From: Nocardioides rubriscoriae | Lineage (GTDB): Bacteria > Actinomycetota > Actinomycetes > Propionibacteriales > Nocardioidaceae | Direction of reading: 5' to 3' | DNA length: 64,000 nucleotides | NCBI RefSeq assembly: GCF_008087085.1 | Contig: NZ_VIYJ01000001.1 | Coordinates: 186,001 to 250,000, forward strand | In this document: positions 1 to 7,248 of the stretch, in pieces | Layout of the letters: every line of letters starts with the position of its first letter | Position numbering within the stretch: the stretch's first letter is position 1 | Notes under the pieces: generated by a model | The model's database searches: none | Seen by the model: only the letters and a program-made list of their open reading frames with translations | Told to the model about the DNA's origin: nothing | Position numbers and translations under genes: made by a program

Positions 1-325
1 GCACCGGCAGCTCGTCGAGCACGCAGGCGACGGCCGTCGACCAGGGTGCGTGGGTGTGCACGACCGCGCCCACGGTGGGGCGGTCGGCGTAGACGCCCAG
101 ATGGAGCCCGAGCTCGGAGGTGGGCTGCCGACCGCCGTCGACCAGGACGCCGTCGTGGTCGACGAGGACGACGTCGTGCGGGCGGCAGTCGGCCAGCACG
201 ACCCCGGAGGCGGTCACGGCGACCAGGTCGCGCACCCGCACGCTGACGTTGCCGGCCGTGCCGACGAGCAGGCCCTCGGCGGCCAGGCGGCGGCAGGCCG
301 CCGCGACGTCGTCGCGGGCGCTCAT
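1..325 (-). CDS. class II aldolase/adducin family protein (partial, 3' end outside window)
   Basis: The reading frame starts at the ATG at 323-325 and runs off the window edge, so only the first 108 residues are visible. They show class II aldolase landmarks: GTAGNVS near residue 27 (phosphate-binding loop type), a TASG motif, PTSE with the expected catalytic Glu, and the zinc-binding pair in VVHTHAP near residue 93. The family includes L-fuculose-phosphate and L-ribulose-phosphate enzymes, which cleave or epimerise sugar phosphates in the cytoplasm. The substrate cannot be read from this fragment. The start overlaps the stop of the upstream TetR gene (ATGA), so the two are probably one translationally coupled transcript. 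Confidence 0.8.
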   Translation of the reverse strand, partial: MSARDDVAAACRRLAAEGLLVGTAGNVSVRVRDLVAVTASGVVLADCRPHDVVLVDHDGVLVDGGRQPTSELGLHLGVYADRPTVGAVVHTHAPWSTAVACVLDELPV

Positions 326-969
326 GTCCCGTAGCGCTGGAGGTAGGCGGTCAGCATCGCGGTGCCCTCGGCGACCATGGCGGCGTCGCCGCGGTCGTCG
401 CGCTCGTAGGCCAGCTGGAAGACCCGGTCGCCCACCTCGACCGCGAGCACGGCGGCCTGCTCGGAGAGAGCGGTGCTCGCGATCCCGGACTCGAGAGCCA
501 GGGCCCGCAGGGCGTGGGCGATCCGGACGTTGTGCTCGCGCCCGAAGGCGTGCACGGCCGAGTTGGTGCGCCCCCGTAGGTAGATCTCGACGAACGCCCG
601 CCGGCGGGCGTAGACGGTCACGAACGCCTGCATCGCGGTCTCGACCAGGGAGGCCACCGTCAGGTCGTCGGCCTCGGCGAGCGCCATCAGGTCGGTGGCC
701 ACCTGCTCGTCCATCTCGGCCATGTCGCGCTCGGCCAGGGCGAGCAGCACGGCCTCCTTGTCGGCGAAGTACTGGTAGAGCGAGGCCACCGGCACCCCGG
801 CCGCGACCGCGATCTCGCGGGTGGTCAGCGCCTCGACACCGCGCTCGACCACCAGTCGCTCGGTCGCGTCGAGGATCGCCTCGACCCGCTTGCGGCTGCG
901 CTCCTGCACCGGGGCGCGGCGCACGCTCGCCGCCCTCTCGTGCTTCTCGACCTTCTCGACCGTCGCCAT
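322..969 (-). CDS. TetR/AcrR family transcriptional regulator
   Basis: This 215-residue protein has a classic N-terminal TetR helix-turn-helix at about residues 30-75 (key stretch TTREIAVAAGVPVASLYQYF) and an all-helical C-terminal ligand domain. I chose the ATG at 967-969. A longer frame back to a GTG at 1026 would run through the palindrome at 1017-1031, which looks like its operator. It is divergent from the amine oxidase gene at 1058 and overlaps the aldolase gene downstream. The likely role is autoregulation plus control of the divergent oxidase operon. The ligand is unknown; a polyamine or other amine is a guess from context only. Confidence 0.88.
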   Translation of the reverse strand: MATVEKVEKHERAASVRRAPVQERSRKRVEAILDATERLVVERGVEALTTREIAVAAGVPVASLYQYFADKEAVLLALAERDMAEMDEQVATDLMALAEADDLTVASLVETAMQAFVTVYARRRAFVEIYLRGRTNSAVHAFGREHNVRIAHALRALALESGIASTALSEQAAVLAVEVGDRVFQLAYERDDRGDAAMVAEGTAMLTAYLQRYGT

Positions 970-1016
970 CCGGGCCTTCCCTCGTTGGACGTTCACAGCG
1001 TAGAGTACAGAACCCA

Positions 1017-1031
1017 AACATGACACATGTT
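1017..1031. promoter_or_regulatory. palindromic operator candidate between tetR and amine oxidase
   Basis: AACATG-ACA-CATGTT is a perfect inverted repeat with 6-base arms and a 3-base spacer. It lies 48 bases upstream of the TetR start and 26 bases upstream of the amine oxidase ATG. Size, symmetry and position in a divergent tetR intergenic region are typical of a TetR operator. Binding is inferred. Confidence 0.55.
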
Positions 1032-1057
1032 CAGATTATCGATGCGAGGAGTGCCGC

Positions 1058-2566
1058 ATGACCCACCTCGACCTCTCCCGTCGGTCCCTGCTCGGCGGGC
1101 TCGGTGCGCTCGGCGCCGGCGCAGCGGTCACGAGCGGCCTGGGCGCGCTCACCCCGGCCGAGGCCGTCGGCCGCCAGGGCGCGCTCCCCCGCGACGTCGA
1201 CGTCGTCGTGGTGGGTGGCGGGCTCGCCGGGCTGGTCGCTGCGCGGCAGGTGGCCCGCAAGGGGCGCTCGGTGCTGCTGGTCGAGGCGCGCGGACGAGTG
1301 GGCGGACGGCTGCTCAACCACACCCTCGAGACCAAGGGCGCCACGATCGAGGCCGGCGGTGCGTTCATCGGCCCCACCCAGGACCACATCGCCCGGCTGG
1401 CGCGCGAGATGGGGGTGCCGACCTTCCCGGAGTACAACATGGGCAACAGCGTCTACGTGTCGTCCACGATCGGGCGCCTGGAGTACTCCGGAACCGTCCC
1501 GCCCGACCCGACGATCCTGCCCGACGCGGCGATCCTGCTGCAGATGATCGACGACTACGCCGCCGAGATCCCGGTCGACGCCCCCTGGTCGCACCCCCGG
1601 GCGCGCGAGTGGGACTCGATGACGCTCGACGACTTCATCCGGGCCAACTCGGTGCTCAACCCCGCGGGCGTCTCCAACCTCATCGAGTGCTGGAGCCAGC
1701 CCGGCTTCGGGGCCGACCCGCGGGGCCTGTCGTTCCTCTTCGTGCTCTGGTACGTCGCCTGCTCGGGCAACGAGACCAACGTCGGCACCTTCTCCCGCAA
1801 CTCCGACACCGCCGGCGGCGCGCAGGAGCGTCGCTTCGTCGGCGGCTCGCAGCTGGTGCCGCTGCGCCTGGCCGAGCGGCTCGGCGACGTCGTCGCCCTG
1901 CATGCCCCGGTCCGCCGCATCGAGCACCGCGACCACCGGGTGCGCGTCCACACCGCCCGCGGCGTCGTCACCGCCCGCCGCGTGATCGTCGCCGCTCCCC
2001 CGCCGATGGTGCTCGACATCGACTGGTTCCCCCGGCTGCCCCTGCGCCGCCGCCACCTGCTCCAGAGCGCCCACATGGGCAAGCTGATGAAGTGCGACGC
2101 CGTCTACCCGACCCCGTTCTGGCGCCAGGACGGGCTCAACGGGTTCGGCATCAACGACTCGGGCGCGTCCCGCGCGGTCTTCGACAACACCCCGCCCTCC
2201 GGCGGTCCGGGCGTCCTGCTCGCGTTCATGGGCGGCGACACCTGGCGCACCTACGGCCGGCTGCCGCGCGACCAGCGCCGCCGGGCGGTGCTCGAGGGCT
2301 TCGCCGCGATGTTCGGCGAGCAGGCCCTGCACCCCGTCGAGTACACCGAGCACGACTGGACCCTCGAGCGCTGGACCGGCGGCGCCCCGACCGCCATCCA
2401 CGCCGCCGACGGCTCCTTCAGCCGCTACGGCTCCGCGATCCGCCAGCCGTTCGGGCGGGTCCACTGGGCCGGGACCGAGACCGCGACCTACTGGAGCGGC
2501 TACATGGACGGCGCCGTCCGCTCCGGGGAGCGCGCCGCGCTCGAGGTGCTGGACGCCCTGCGGTGA
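1058..2566 (+). CDS. Tat-exported flavin monoamine oxidase family protein
   Basis: This 502-residue flavoprotein begins with a twin-arginine signal (SRRSLLGG at residues 7-14, then an Ala/Gly-rich hydrophobic stretch). The FAD-binding Rossmann motif is at about residues 49-79 (VVVVGGGLAGL... LLVEARGRVGGR). The C-terminal FAD motif HWAGTETATYWSGYMDGAV is typical of MAO and putrescine oxidase. The Cys that carries covalent FAD in mammalian MAO is Ala here (WTGGAPTA), so FAD should be non-covalent. The family deaminates amines with release of H2O2. The substrate is not determined. The next gene starts inside its stop codon (GTGA), so the pair is coupled. Confidence 0.85.
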   Translation: MTHLDLSRRSLLGGLGALGAGAAVTSGLGALTPAEAVGRQGALPRDVDVVVVGGGLAGLVAARQVARKGRSVLLVEARGRVGGRLLNHTLETKGATIEAGGAFIGPTQDHIARLAREMGVPTFPEYNMGNSVYVSSTIGRLEYSGTVPPDPTILPDAAILLQMIDDYAAEIPVDAPWSHPRAREWDSMTLDDFIRANSVLNPAGVSNLIECWSQPGFGADPRGLSFLFVLWYVACSGNETNVGTFSRNSDTAGGAQERRFVGGSQLVPLRLAERLGDVVALHAPVRRIEHRDHRVRVHTARGVVTARRVIVAAPPPMVLDIDWFPRLPLRRRHLLQSAHMGKLMKCDAVYPTPFWRQDGLNGFGINDSGASRAVFDNTPPSGGPGVLLAFMGGDTWRTYGRLPRDQRRRAVLEGFAAMFGEQALHPVEYTEHDWTLERWTGGAPTAIHAADGSFSRYGSAIRQPFGRVHWAGTETATYWSGYMDGAVRSGERAALEVLDALR

Positions 2567-3609
2567 CCCGGCGGCTGGCACGACGGGTGGGACTCGTCCT
2601 GGCCCTGGCCCTTTCGGTGCTGGCCCCCTCGGGCACCGGCAGCGCCGTCGCCGGCGACCCGACCTTCCGCACCCGGGTCTTCTCGCTGGTCCCCGCACCG
2701 GGCCACCCGGCGTACGTGCACGTGGGCACCAACGGCCGCGTCTACGCCGGCACCTACGAGTCCGGTGACGCGCAGCCCTCCCGCGTCCTGGAGTGGCGCG
2801 CCGACGGCACCCTGCTGCGGTCGTGGACCGTGCCCGGGCAGCGCCTCGACGGGACCCAGGGCGTCCAGGTCGCCAACCAGACCCGCGACGGTCGGCTGGT
2901 CCTGCTCGAGACCTCGACCAGAGCACTGCTCACGCTCGACGTCCGCACCGGCCGCTTCCGGCGGATCGCCACCTTCCCGGCCGACGCGGTGCCCAACTAC
3001 GCGACGTGGGGACCGCGCCACCTCTTCGTCACCGACTACGCCCACGGCGTGGTCTACCGGGTCCGTCCGACCGGCAGGGTCGAGCGCTGGTTCGCCTCAC
3101 CGGCCCTGGAGGGCGTCGCCGGGTTCGGCACCACCGGCATCGTCTACCGCGAGAAGCAGCGCGACCTCCTGATCACCCAGCAGACCGTCGCCGACGGCAG
3201 CACCGTGCCGACCAACGGCAAGCTCTACTCCCTCCCGGTGCGCGACGGCCGGCCCGGCACGATCCGCACCCTGTGGACCTCGCGACCGACCGACCTGCCC
3301 GACGGCTTCGGCATCGGCCGCTCGGGCCGCATCTACGTCGCGATGGCCGGGCTGACCAACCAGCTCGTGCGACTGTCGCCCACTGGCCGCGAGCTCTCGC
3401 GCTTCCCCGACGCACCCCTGACCGGCGACAACGGCTCGCCGATCCCCTTCGACACCCCCTGCAGCGCGACGTTCCTCGGCACGAGGGTGCTGGTCGCCAA
3501 CCAGTCGGCCGTCCAGGGCGACGCCTCCCACCAGGCGATCCTGTCCGTCGAGGTCGGCGAGCGCGGGATGCGCCCGCACCTGCCGCGTTCGGCGTCCTTC
3601 CGACCCTGA
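2563..3609 (+). CDS. secreted beta-propeller (SMP-30/gluconolactonase-like) protein
   Basis: The GTG at 2563 overlaps the oxidase stop. The 348-residue product has an n-region MTRRLARR followed by a hydrophobic stretch ending near GSAVAG, so it is predicted to be exported. The mature part has repeated motifs of the type GRVYAGTYE, RHLFVTDYAHGVVYRV and GRIYVAMAG, which look like blades of a six-bladed propeller of the SMP-30/strictosidine-synthase kind. Translational coupling to the amine oxidase suggests a shared extracellular or membrane-proximal pathway. No active-site assignment is attempted. The family call rests on fold-like repeats only. Confidence 0.65.
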   Translation: MTRRLARRVGLVLALALSVLAPSGTGSAVAGDPTFRTRVFSLVPAPGHPAYVHVGTNGRVYAGTYESGDAQPSRVLEWRADGTLLRSWTVPGQRLDGTQGVQVANQTRDGRLVLLETSTRALLTLDVRTGRFRRIATFPADAVPNYATWGPRHLFVTDYAHGVVYRVRPTGRVERWFASPALEGVAGFGTTGIVYREKQRDLLITQQTVADGSTVPTNGKLYSLPVRDGRPGTIRTLWTSRPTDLPDGFGIGRSGRIYVAMAGLTNQLVRLSPTGRELSRFPDAPLTGDNGSPIPFDTPCSATFLGTRVLVANQSAVQGDASHQAILSVEVGERGMRPHLPRSASFRP

Positions 3610-3636
3610 CACCGACCCCCGCACCCCACCCCCCAC

Positions 3637-3683
3637 GGCGGTCGAGGTCCGAGGCCGCCCGCGGCCGAGCCTCGAGACCACCC
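3637..3683. repeat. dispersed palindromic intergenic repeat, family C copy 1
   Basis: The sequence opens GGCGGTCGAGG and closes CTCGAGACCACC around a GC-rich palindromic centre (GGCCGCCCGCGGCC). It lies between the propeller gene and ung. Related copies lie at 59776-59816 and 61264-61304, also intergenic. The ends (GGTGGTCGAGG / TCGAGACCACC) are inverted relative to one another, as in REP-like elements. Confidence 0.6.
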
Positions 3684-3725
3684 ACGGCACACCCCGACCC
3701 GACCCGCACGCCGTAGGGTGCCGGG

Positions 3726-4448
3726 GTGAGCGCGCTGGCCGGACTCGTCGACCGCGGACTGATGGCCCCCGACTGGGCCGAGGCCCTGGCCCCCGTCGAC
3801 GACCGGGTGGCCGCGCTCGGCACCTTCCTGCGCGAGGAGCTGGCCGCCGGCCGCCCCTACCTGCCGGCCGGCGACGCCGTCTTCCGCGCCTTCCGGGCCC
3901 CGCTGGCCGACGTCAGGGTGCTGGTCGTCGGGCAGGACCCCTACCCGACCCCCGGCCACCCGATCGGCCTCAGCTTCGCCGTCGAGCGCGACGTGTGGCC
4001 CCTGCCGCGCAGCCTGGTCAACATCTACACCGAGCTGCGCGACGACGTCGGCGTCGTGCCGCCGCGGCACGGCGACCTCACCGGCTGGGCCGACCAGGGC
4101 GTGATGCTGCTCAACCGGGTGCTGACCGTGCGGCCGGGCGCACCCGCCTCGCACCGCAAGCAGGGGTGGGAGGAGGTCACCGAGTGCGCCATCCGGGCGC
4201 TCGTGGCCCGCGCCGAGAACGGCCCGCCGTTCGCAGCGATCCTGTGGGGACGCGACGCCCAGTCGCTCAAGCCGATGCTCGGCAGCACGCCCTGGGTCGA
4301 GTCGGTCCACCCCTCGCCACTGTCGGCCTCGCGGGGGTTCTTCGGGTCCAAGCCCTTCAGCAGCGTCAACGCCCTGCTCGTCGAGCGGGGCGCGGAGCCG
4401 ATCGACTGGTCGGCCTTCGTGGCCGGCGACGCGTCAGCCCCGTCGTGA
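3726..4448 (+). CDS. ung: uracil-DNA glycosylase, family 1
   Basis: The 240-residue protein has the family 1 signature GQDPYP with the water-activating Asp at residue 71. It also has [11 protein letters not shown] around the middle and the Leu-loop motif [13 protein letters not shown] near residue 195. It removes uracil from DNA after cytosine deamination or dUTP misincorporation and starts base-excision repair in the cytoplasm. Length is normal. The start is a GTG at 3726. No partner genes are coupled; the upstream space holds a dispersed palindromic repeat. The assignment is firm. Confidence 0.96.
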   Translation: MSALAGLVDRGLMAPDWAEALAPVDDRVAALGTFLREELAAGRPYLPAGDAVFRAFRAPLADVRVLVVGQDPYPTPGHPIGLSFAVERDVWPLPRSLVNIYTELRDDVGVVPPRHGDLTGWADQGVMLLNRVLTVRPGAPASHRKQGWEEVTECAIRALVARAENGPPFAAILWGRDAQSLKPMLGSTPWVESVHPSPLSASRGFFGSKPFSSVNALLVERGAEPIDWSAFVAGDASAPS

Positions 4449-4481
4449 CCCGTCCAGACCCGTCGTGACCGACCGGGGAAT

Positions 4482-4501
4482 ATAGTTCGACTTTCAACTA
4501 T
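4482..4501. promoter_or_regulatory. operator-like dyad upstream of the DOPA-dioxygenase-like gene
   Basis: ATAGTT-CGACTTTC-AACTAT is an inverted repeat with 6-base arms, AT-rich in a very GC-rich setting, ending 9 bases before the ATG at 4511. The geometry resembles MarR-family sites. No MarR gene is in the window, so the regulator would act in trans. Confidence 0.4.
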
Positions 4502-4510
4502 TATCCTCCC

Positions 4511-5284
4511 ATGACCGATCGCATGCCCGCCCTCTACCTCGGCCACGGCGCGCCGCCCCTGCTCGACGACCCGGTGTGGTCGGGCCAGCTCGCGGCCCTG
4601 GCCCGTGACCTGCCGCGCCCCCGGGCCGTGCTGATCGTCAGCGCCCACTGGGAGTCCGCGCCGGTGTCGCTGACCGCGAGCGGCGCTCCGCTGGTCTACG
4701 ACTTCGGCGGCTTCGACCGCAAGTACTACGAGATGACCTACCAGACGCCCGACGCCACCTGGCTGGCCGCGCAGGTCGCCGCCTCGATGCCGACGTCCGA
4801 GCCGGTGCACCAGCACGCCTCACGCGGCCTCGACCACGGCGCCTGGGTGCCACTGCGGATCATGTATCCCGAGGCCGACGTGCCCGTGGTGCAGATGTCG
4901 CTGCCGACGCACGACCCCGAGCGGCTGCTGGCCCTCGGCGCCCGCCTGCGCGGGCTGCGCGACGAGGGTGTCCTCATCATCGGCTCGGGCTTCCTCACCC
5001 ACGGACTGCCCTTCCTGAGGGACTTCCGCATCGACGCGACACCCCCGGGCTGGTCGACCGAGTTCGACGCCTGGGCCGGCGAGGCCCTGGCCCGCGGCGA
5101 CGTCGACACCCTCGCCGACTACGCCCGCCGCGCTCCCGGCATGCCCTACGCGCACCCCACCGTCGAGCACTACTCCCCCCTGTTCGTCACCCTCGGTGCC
5201 GCCACCGACGCGAGCACCCCTGGCGAGCAGGTCATCGACGGGTTCTGGATGGGCCTGTCGAAGCGGTCGCTCCAGGTCGCCTGA
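4511..5284 (+). CDS. extradiol dioxygenase of the DODA/YgiD (4,5-DOPA dioxygenase-like) family
   Basis: The 257-residue length matches the bacterial YgiD/DODA class III extradiol group. Metal-ligand and active-site histidines are visible in order: LGHGAPP near residue 12, SAHWES near 47, LDHGAWVPL near 113 and HYSPLF near the C-terminus. These enzymes bind Zn or Fe(II). Some open the ring of DOPA or other catechols, while the in vivo substrate of most bacterial members is unknown. The palindrome just upstream suggests it is inducible. It is monocistronic, followed by a pair of palindromic repeats. Confidence 0.88.
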   Translation: MTDRMPALYLGHGAPPLLDDPVWSGQLAALARDLPRPRAVLIVSAHWESAPVSLTASGAPLVYDFGGFDRKYYEMTYQTPDATWLAAQVAASMPTSEPVHQHASRGLDHGAWVPLRIMYPEADVPVVQMSLPTHDPERLLALGARLRGLRDEGVLIIGSGFLTHGLPFLRDFRIDATPPGWSTEFDAWAGEALARGDVDTLADYARRAPGMPYAHPTVEHYSPLFVTLGAATDASTPGEQVIDGFWMGLSKRSLQVA

Positions 5285-5291
5285 CCTCCCT

Positions 5292-5395
5292 TTCTCCACA
5301 GGTCCACGTCGACCCGTCGCGTAGACGCGACGGGTCGACGTGGTTCTCCACAGGTCCGGGTCGACCCGTCGCGTAGACGCGACGGGTCGACGTGG
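5292..5395. repeat. two tandem 52-bp palindromic repeats, family A copies 1 and 2
   Basis: The 52-base units begin at 5292 and 5344 with TTCTCCACAGGTCC. Copy 1 has an 18-base perfect stem (5304-5321 with 5326-5343), and copy 2 has a 14-base perfect stem (5360-5373 with 5378-5391). Both have TAGA as the loop, and the core stem is GTCGACCCGTCGCG. Two more copies lie at 24652-24722. It could act as a terminator for the upstream gene, but no U-tract follows. Confidence 0.75.
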
Positions 5396-5417
5396 GCGGG
5401 GGTGGCAGGCTCGTCGC

Positions 5418-6257
5418 ATGAGAGCAACCGTCATCGGGACAGGCATCATGGGCGCCGGCATGGCCGGCTCGTTGCTGCGCGAGGGCCACGACGTCGTCGT
5501 GTGGAACCGCTCGCGCGACAAGGCCGAGGTGATCGAGGGCGTCACGGTCGCCGGATCCGTGGCCGAGGCCGTCGCGGGCGCCGACGTCGTGGTCACCATG
5601 CTGTACGACGCCGCGAGCGTGCTGGCCGTCGCCGACGAGCTGGTCGGGGCACTCGGCGACCAGGCGGTGTGGCTGCAGACCTCGACCGTCGGCCCCGACG
5701 GGGCCCGCGAGATCGGGCTGCGCGCGCCGGGACGAGTCCTGGACGCGCCCGTGCTCGGCACCCGCAAGCCGGCCGAGGACGGCGCCCTCGTGGTGCTCGC
5801 GTCCGGGCCGCGGGCGCTGCTCGACCGGTCCCGCCCAGTGCTCGAAGCCATCGGGTCGCGGGTGGTCGAGGCGGGCGACGAGGTCGGCGCCGCGAGCGCA
5901 CTCAAGCTGGCCTGCAACGCCTGGGTCGCCCTGCTCACCGCCGGCACCGCCCAGTCCCTCGGGCTGGCCCGGGCCCTGGGCGTCGACCCCGTGCTGTTCC
6001 TCGACGCCATCCGCGGTGGCGCGGTCGACACGCCGTACGCCCACGTCAAGGGAGCCGCGATGCTCGACGACAGCGACGCGGTGTCCTTCGCCCTCGACGG
6101 CGTGCGCAAGGACGTCGGCCTCATGGTCGAGGCCGCCCGGGGCGCCGGCTTCCCCGACGACCTGCTCACGACGACGCTGGGTCTCTTCGACCGCGCAGCG
6201 CAGGCCGGTCACGGGTCCGAGGACATGGCGGCGGTCAAGGCCGCCTTCGACTGGTAG
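5418..6257 (+). CDS. NAD(P)-dependent beta-hydroxyacid dehydrogenase family oxidoreductase
   Basis: The 279-residue protein starts with a Rossmann motif (VIGTGIMGAGMA at residues 5-16) and carries the family lysine motif KLACNAW near residue 160. This is the 3-hydroxyisobutyrate / 6-phosphogluconate dehydrogenase superfamily. Such enzymes oxidise beta-hydroxy acids or reduce semialdehydes with NAD(P). The specific substrate cannot be assigned; glyoxylate/succinic-semialdehyde reductases are close alternatives. The ATG at 5418 is supported by alignment of the GxGxxG motif. The gene is monocistronic. Confidence 0.85.
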   Translation: MRATVIGTGIMGAGMAGSLLREGHDVVVWNRSRDKAEVIEGVTVAGSVAEAVAGADVVVTMLYDAASVLAVADELVGALGDQAVWLQTSTVGPDGAREIGLRAPGRVLDAPVLGTRKPAEDGALVVLASGPRALLDRSRPVLEAIGSRVVEAGDEVGAASALKLACNAWVALLTAGTAQSLGLARALGVDPVLFLDAIRGGAVDTPYAHVKGAAMLDDSDAVSFALDGVRKDVGLMVEAARGAGFPDDLLTTTLGLFDRAAQAGHGSEDMAAVKAAFDW

Positions 6258-6288
6258 CTCGGCACCGCAGCCTCGACCGGGCGACGGG

Positions 6289-6573
6289 TCAGGTGCCGTC
6301 GCGCAGGCGACGTACCTGGTCGCGCAGGCGCGCGTTCTCGGCCTCGAGGCGCAGCACCTCGGCGATCCCGGCCAGGTTGAGCCCCTGGGCGAGCAGCTCT
6401 CCGATGCGCTCGAGCCGCTCGATGTCGGCGGCGCTGTACAGGCGCGACCCCCCGGGCGTGCGGTCGGGCTCGACCAGACCCCGTCGCTCGTAGACGCGCA
6501 GGTTCTGGATCTCCATCGAGACCATCTGCGCCGCCACCGAGATCGCGTAGACCCCCTGCGCCCGTCGCACCAT
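6289..6573 (-). CDS. small MerR family regulator, probably of hsp20
   Basis: At 94 residues this is little more than a MerR DNA-binding domain. It has a wing motif RVYERRGLVEPDRTPGGSR near residues 26-44 and a short C-terminal coiled-coil helix rich in Leu, Glu and Arg. No metal or drug-sensing cysteines are present. It resembles the HspR subfamily of heat-shock repressors. It is divergent from the Hsp20 gene at 6685, and the intergenic region has a perfect palindrome over the -10 box. The most likely role is to control hsp20 and itself in response to heat or misfolding. Confidence 0.82.
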   Translation of the reverse strand: MVRRAQGVYAISVAAQMVSMEIQNLRVYERRGLVEPDRTPGGSRLYSAADIERLERIGELLAQGLNLAGIAEVLRLEAENARLRDQVRRLRDGT

Positions 6574-6599
6574 GAGGTGATCCTACGACGTCAGAAATC

Positions 6600-6629
6600 T
6601 TGACGCACGGGAATCAGATGATCTATAAC
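6600..6629 (+). promoter_or_regulatory. promoter of hsp20 (-35 TTGACG, -10 TATAAC, 18-base spacer)
   Basis: TTGACG at 6600-6605 and TATAAC at 6624-6629 form a near-consensus housekeeping sigma promoter reading toward hsp20. The -10 element lies within the palindrome at 6620-6643. This is the clearest sigma-70-type promoter in the window. Confidence 0.6.
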
Positions 6630-6643
6630 GTCGGTTATAGATC
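6620..6643. promoter_or_regulatory. perfect palindrome, operator candidate for the MerR-like regulator
   Basis: GATCTATAAC-GTCG-GTTATAGATC has 10-base perfect arms and a 4-base spacer. It sits between the divergent merR-like and hsp20 genes and covers the hsp20 -10 box, so binding should repress. It does not match the HAIR element CTTGAGT-N7-ACTCAAG known for HspR. Confidence 0.65.
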
Positions 6644-6684
6644 TGAACCCCTGGTTCACCCCACCACCCGACGAGGAGGACATC

Positions 6685-7143
6685 ATGCTGATCCGCACCA
6701 CCGACCCGTTCCGCGACTTCGACCGCCTGACCCAGCAGCTCCTGTCGGGCAGCTGGGGCACCACCAACCGTCCGGCGGTCATGCCGATGGACGCCTGGCG
6801 CGAGGGCGACCGGTTCGTGCTCGAGTTCGACCTGCCCGGCGTCTCGCCCGAGTCGATCGACCTCGACGTCGAGCGCAACGTGCTGACCGTCCGGGCCGAG
6901 CGCGTCGGCCGCAACGGCGACTGGGAGATGCTGGCCTCGGAGCGCTCGCGGGGCACCTTCACCCGCCAGCTCGTGCTGGGCGACAACCTCGACCTCGAGC
7001 ACATCGAGGCGGGCTACGACGCGGGCGTGCTGCGCCTGGTGATCCCCGTCGCCGAGCGGGCCAAGCCCCGCAAGATCCAGGTCGCCGGCACCACGCCGCA
7101 GGCCACCCAGACCGCGCCGCAGACCACGGCGATCGAGGCCTGA
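6685..7143 (+). CDS. Hsp20/alpha-crystallin family small heat-shock protein
   Basis: The 152-residue protein has an alpha-crystallin domain at about residues 35-130. Landmarks are [20 protein letters not shown], the [13 protein letters not shown] signature near residue 113, and a C-terminal IQV tripeptide (I/V-x-I/V type) used in oligomer assembly. It is an ATP-independent holdase chaperone. A strong Shine-Dalgarno (GAGGAGGA, 6673-6680) precedes the ATG. It is controlled by the promoter and palindrome upstream, most likely through the divergent MerR-like protein. A strong hairpin terminator follows at 7158-7198. Confidence 0.93.
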   Translation: MLIRTTDPFRDFDRLTQQLLSGSWGTTNRPAVMPMDAWREGDRFVLEFDLPGVSPESIDLDVERNVLTVRAERVGRNGDWEMLASERSRGTFTRQLVLGDNLDLEHIEAGYDAGVLRLVIPVAERAKPRKIQVAGTTPQATQTAPQTTAIEA

Positions 7144-7157
7144 TCCCGCAGGACCGC

Positions 7158-7198
7158 ACGGGCCGGGCGGGCGCTCACGCAGCGCCCACCCGGCCCGT
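7158..7198 (+). terminator. hairpin terminator after hsp20
   Basis: An 18-base stem (7158-7175 with 7181-7198, one G-T mismatch) and a 5-base loop start 15 bases after the hsp20 stop. The convergent aldo/keto reductase ends at 7249, so it may serve both strands. Confidence 0.65.
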
Positions 7199-7248
7199 CG
7201 TCGTGTCTGGTCCGGTGTCCGGCCAGGGGCCGGGACAGTGGTGCTCGA

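Noticed and set aside
1027..3609. Single 860-codon frame spanning the amine oxidase and propeller genes
   Set aside because: Only its last 349 codons (from GTG 2563) are coding; the earlier part is another frame of the amine oxidase gene.
5292..5395. Possible CRISPR repeat pair
   Set aside because: The two units are contiguous palindromic hairpins with no spacers or cas genes, so they are REP-like elements.
6600..6684. HspR HAIR box before hsp20
   Set aside because: CTTGAGT-N7-ACTCAAG is not present; a different palindrome occupies the site.
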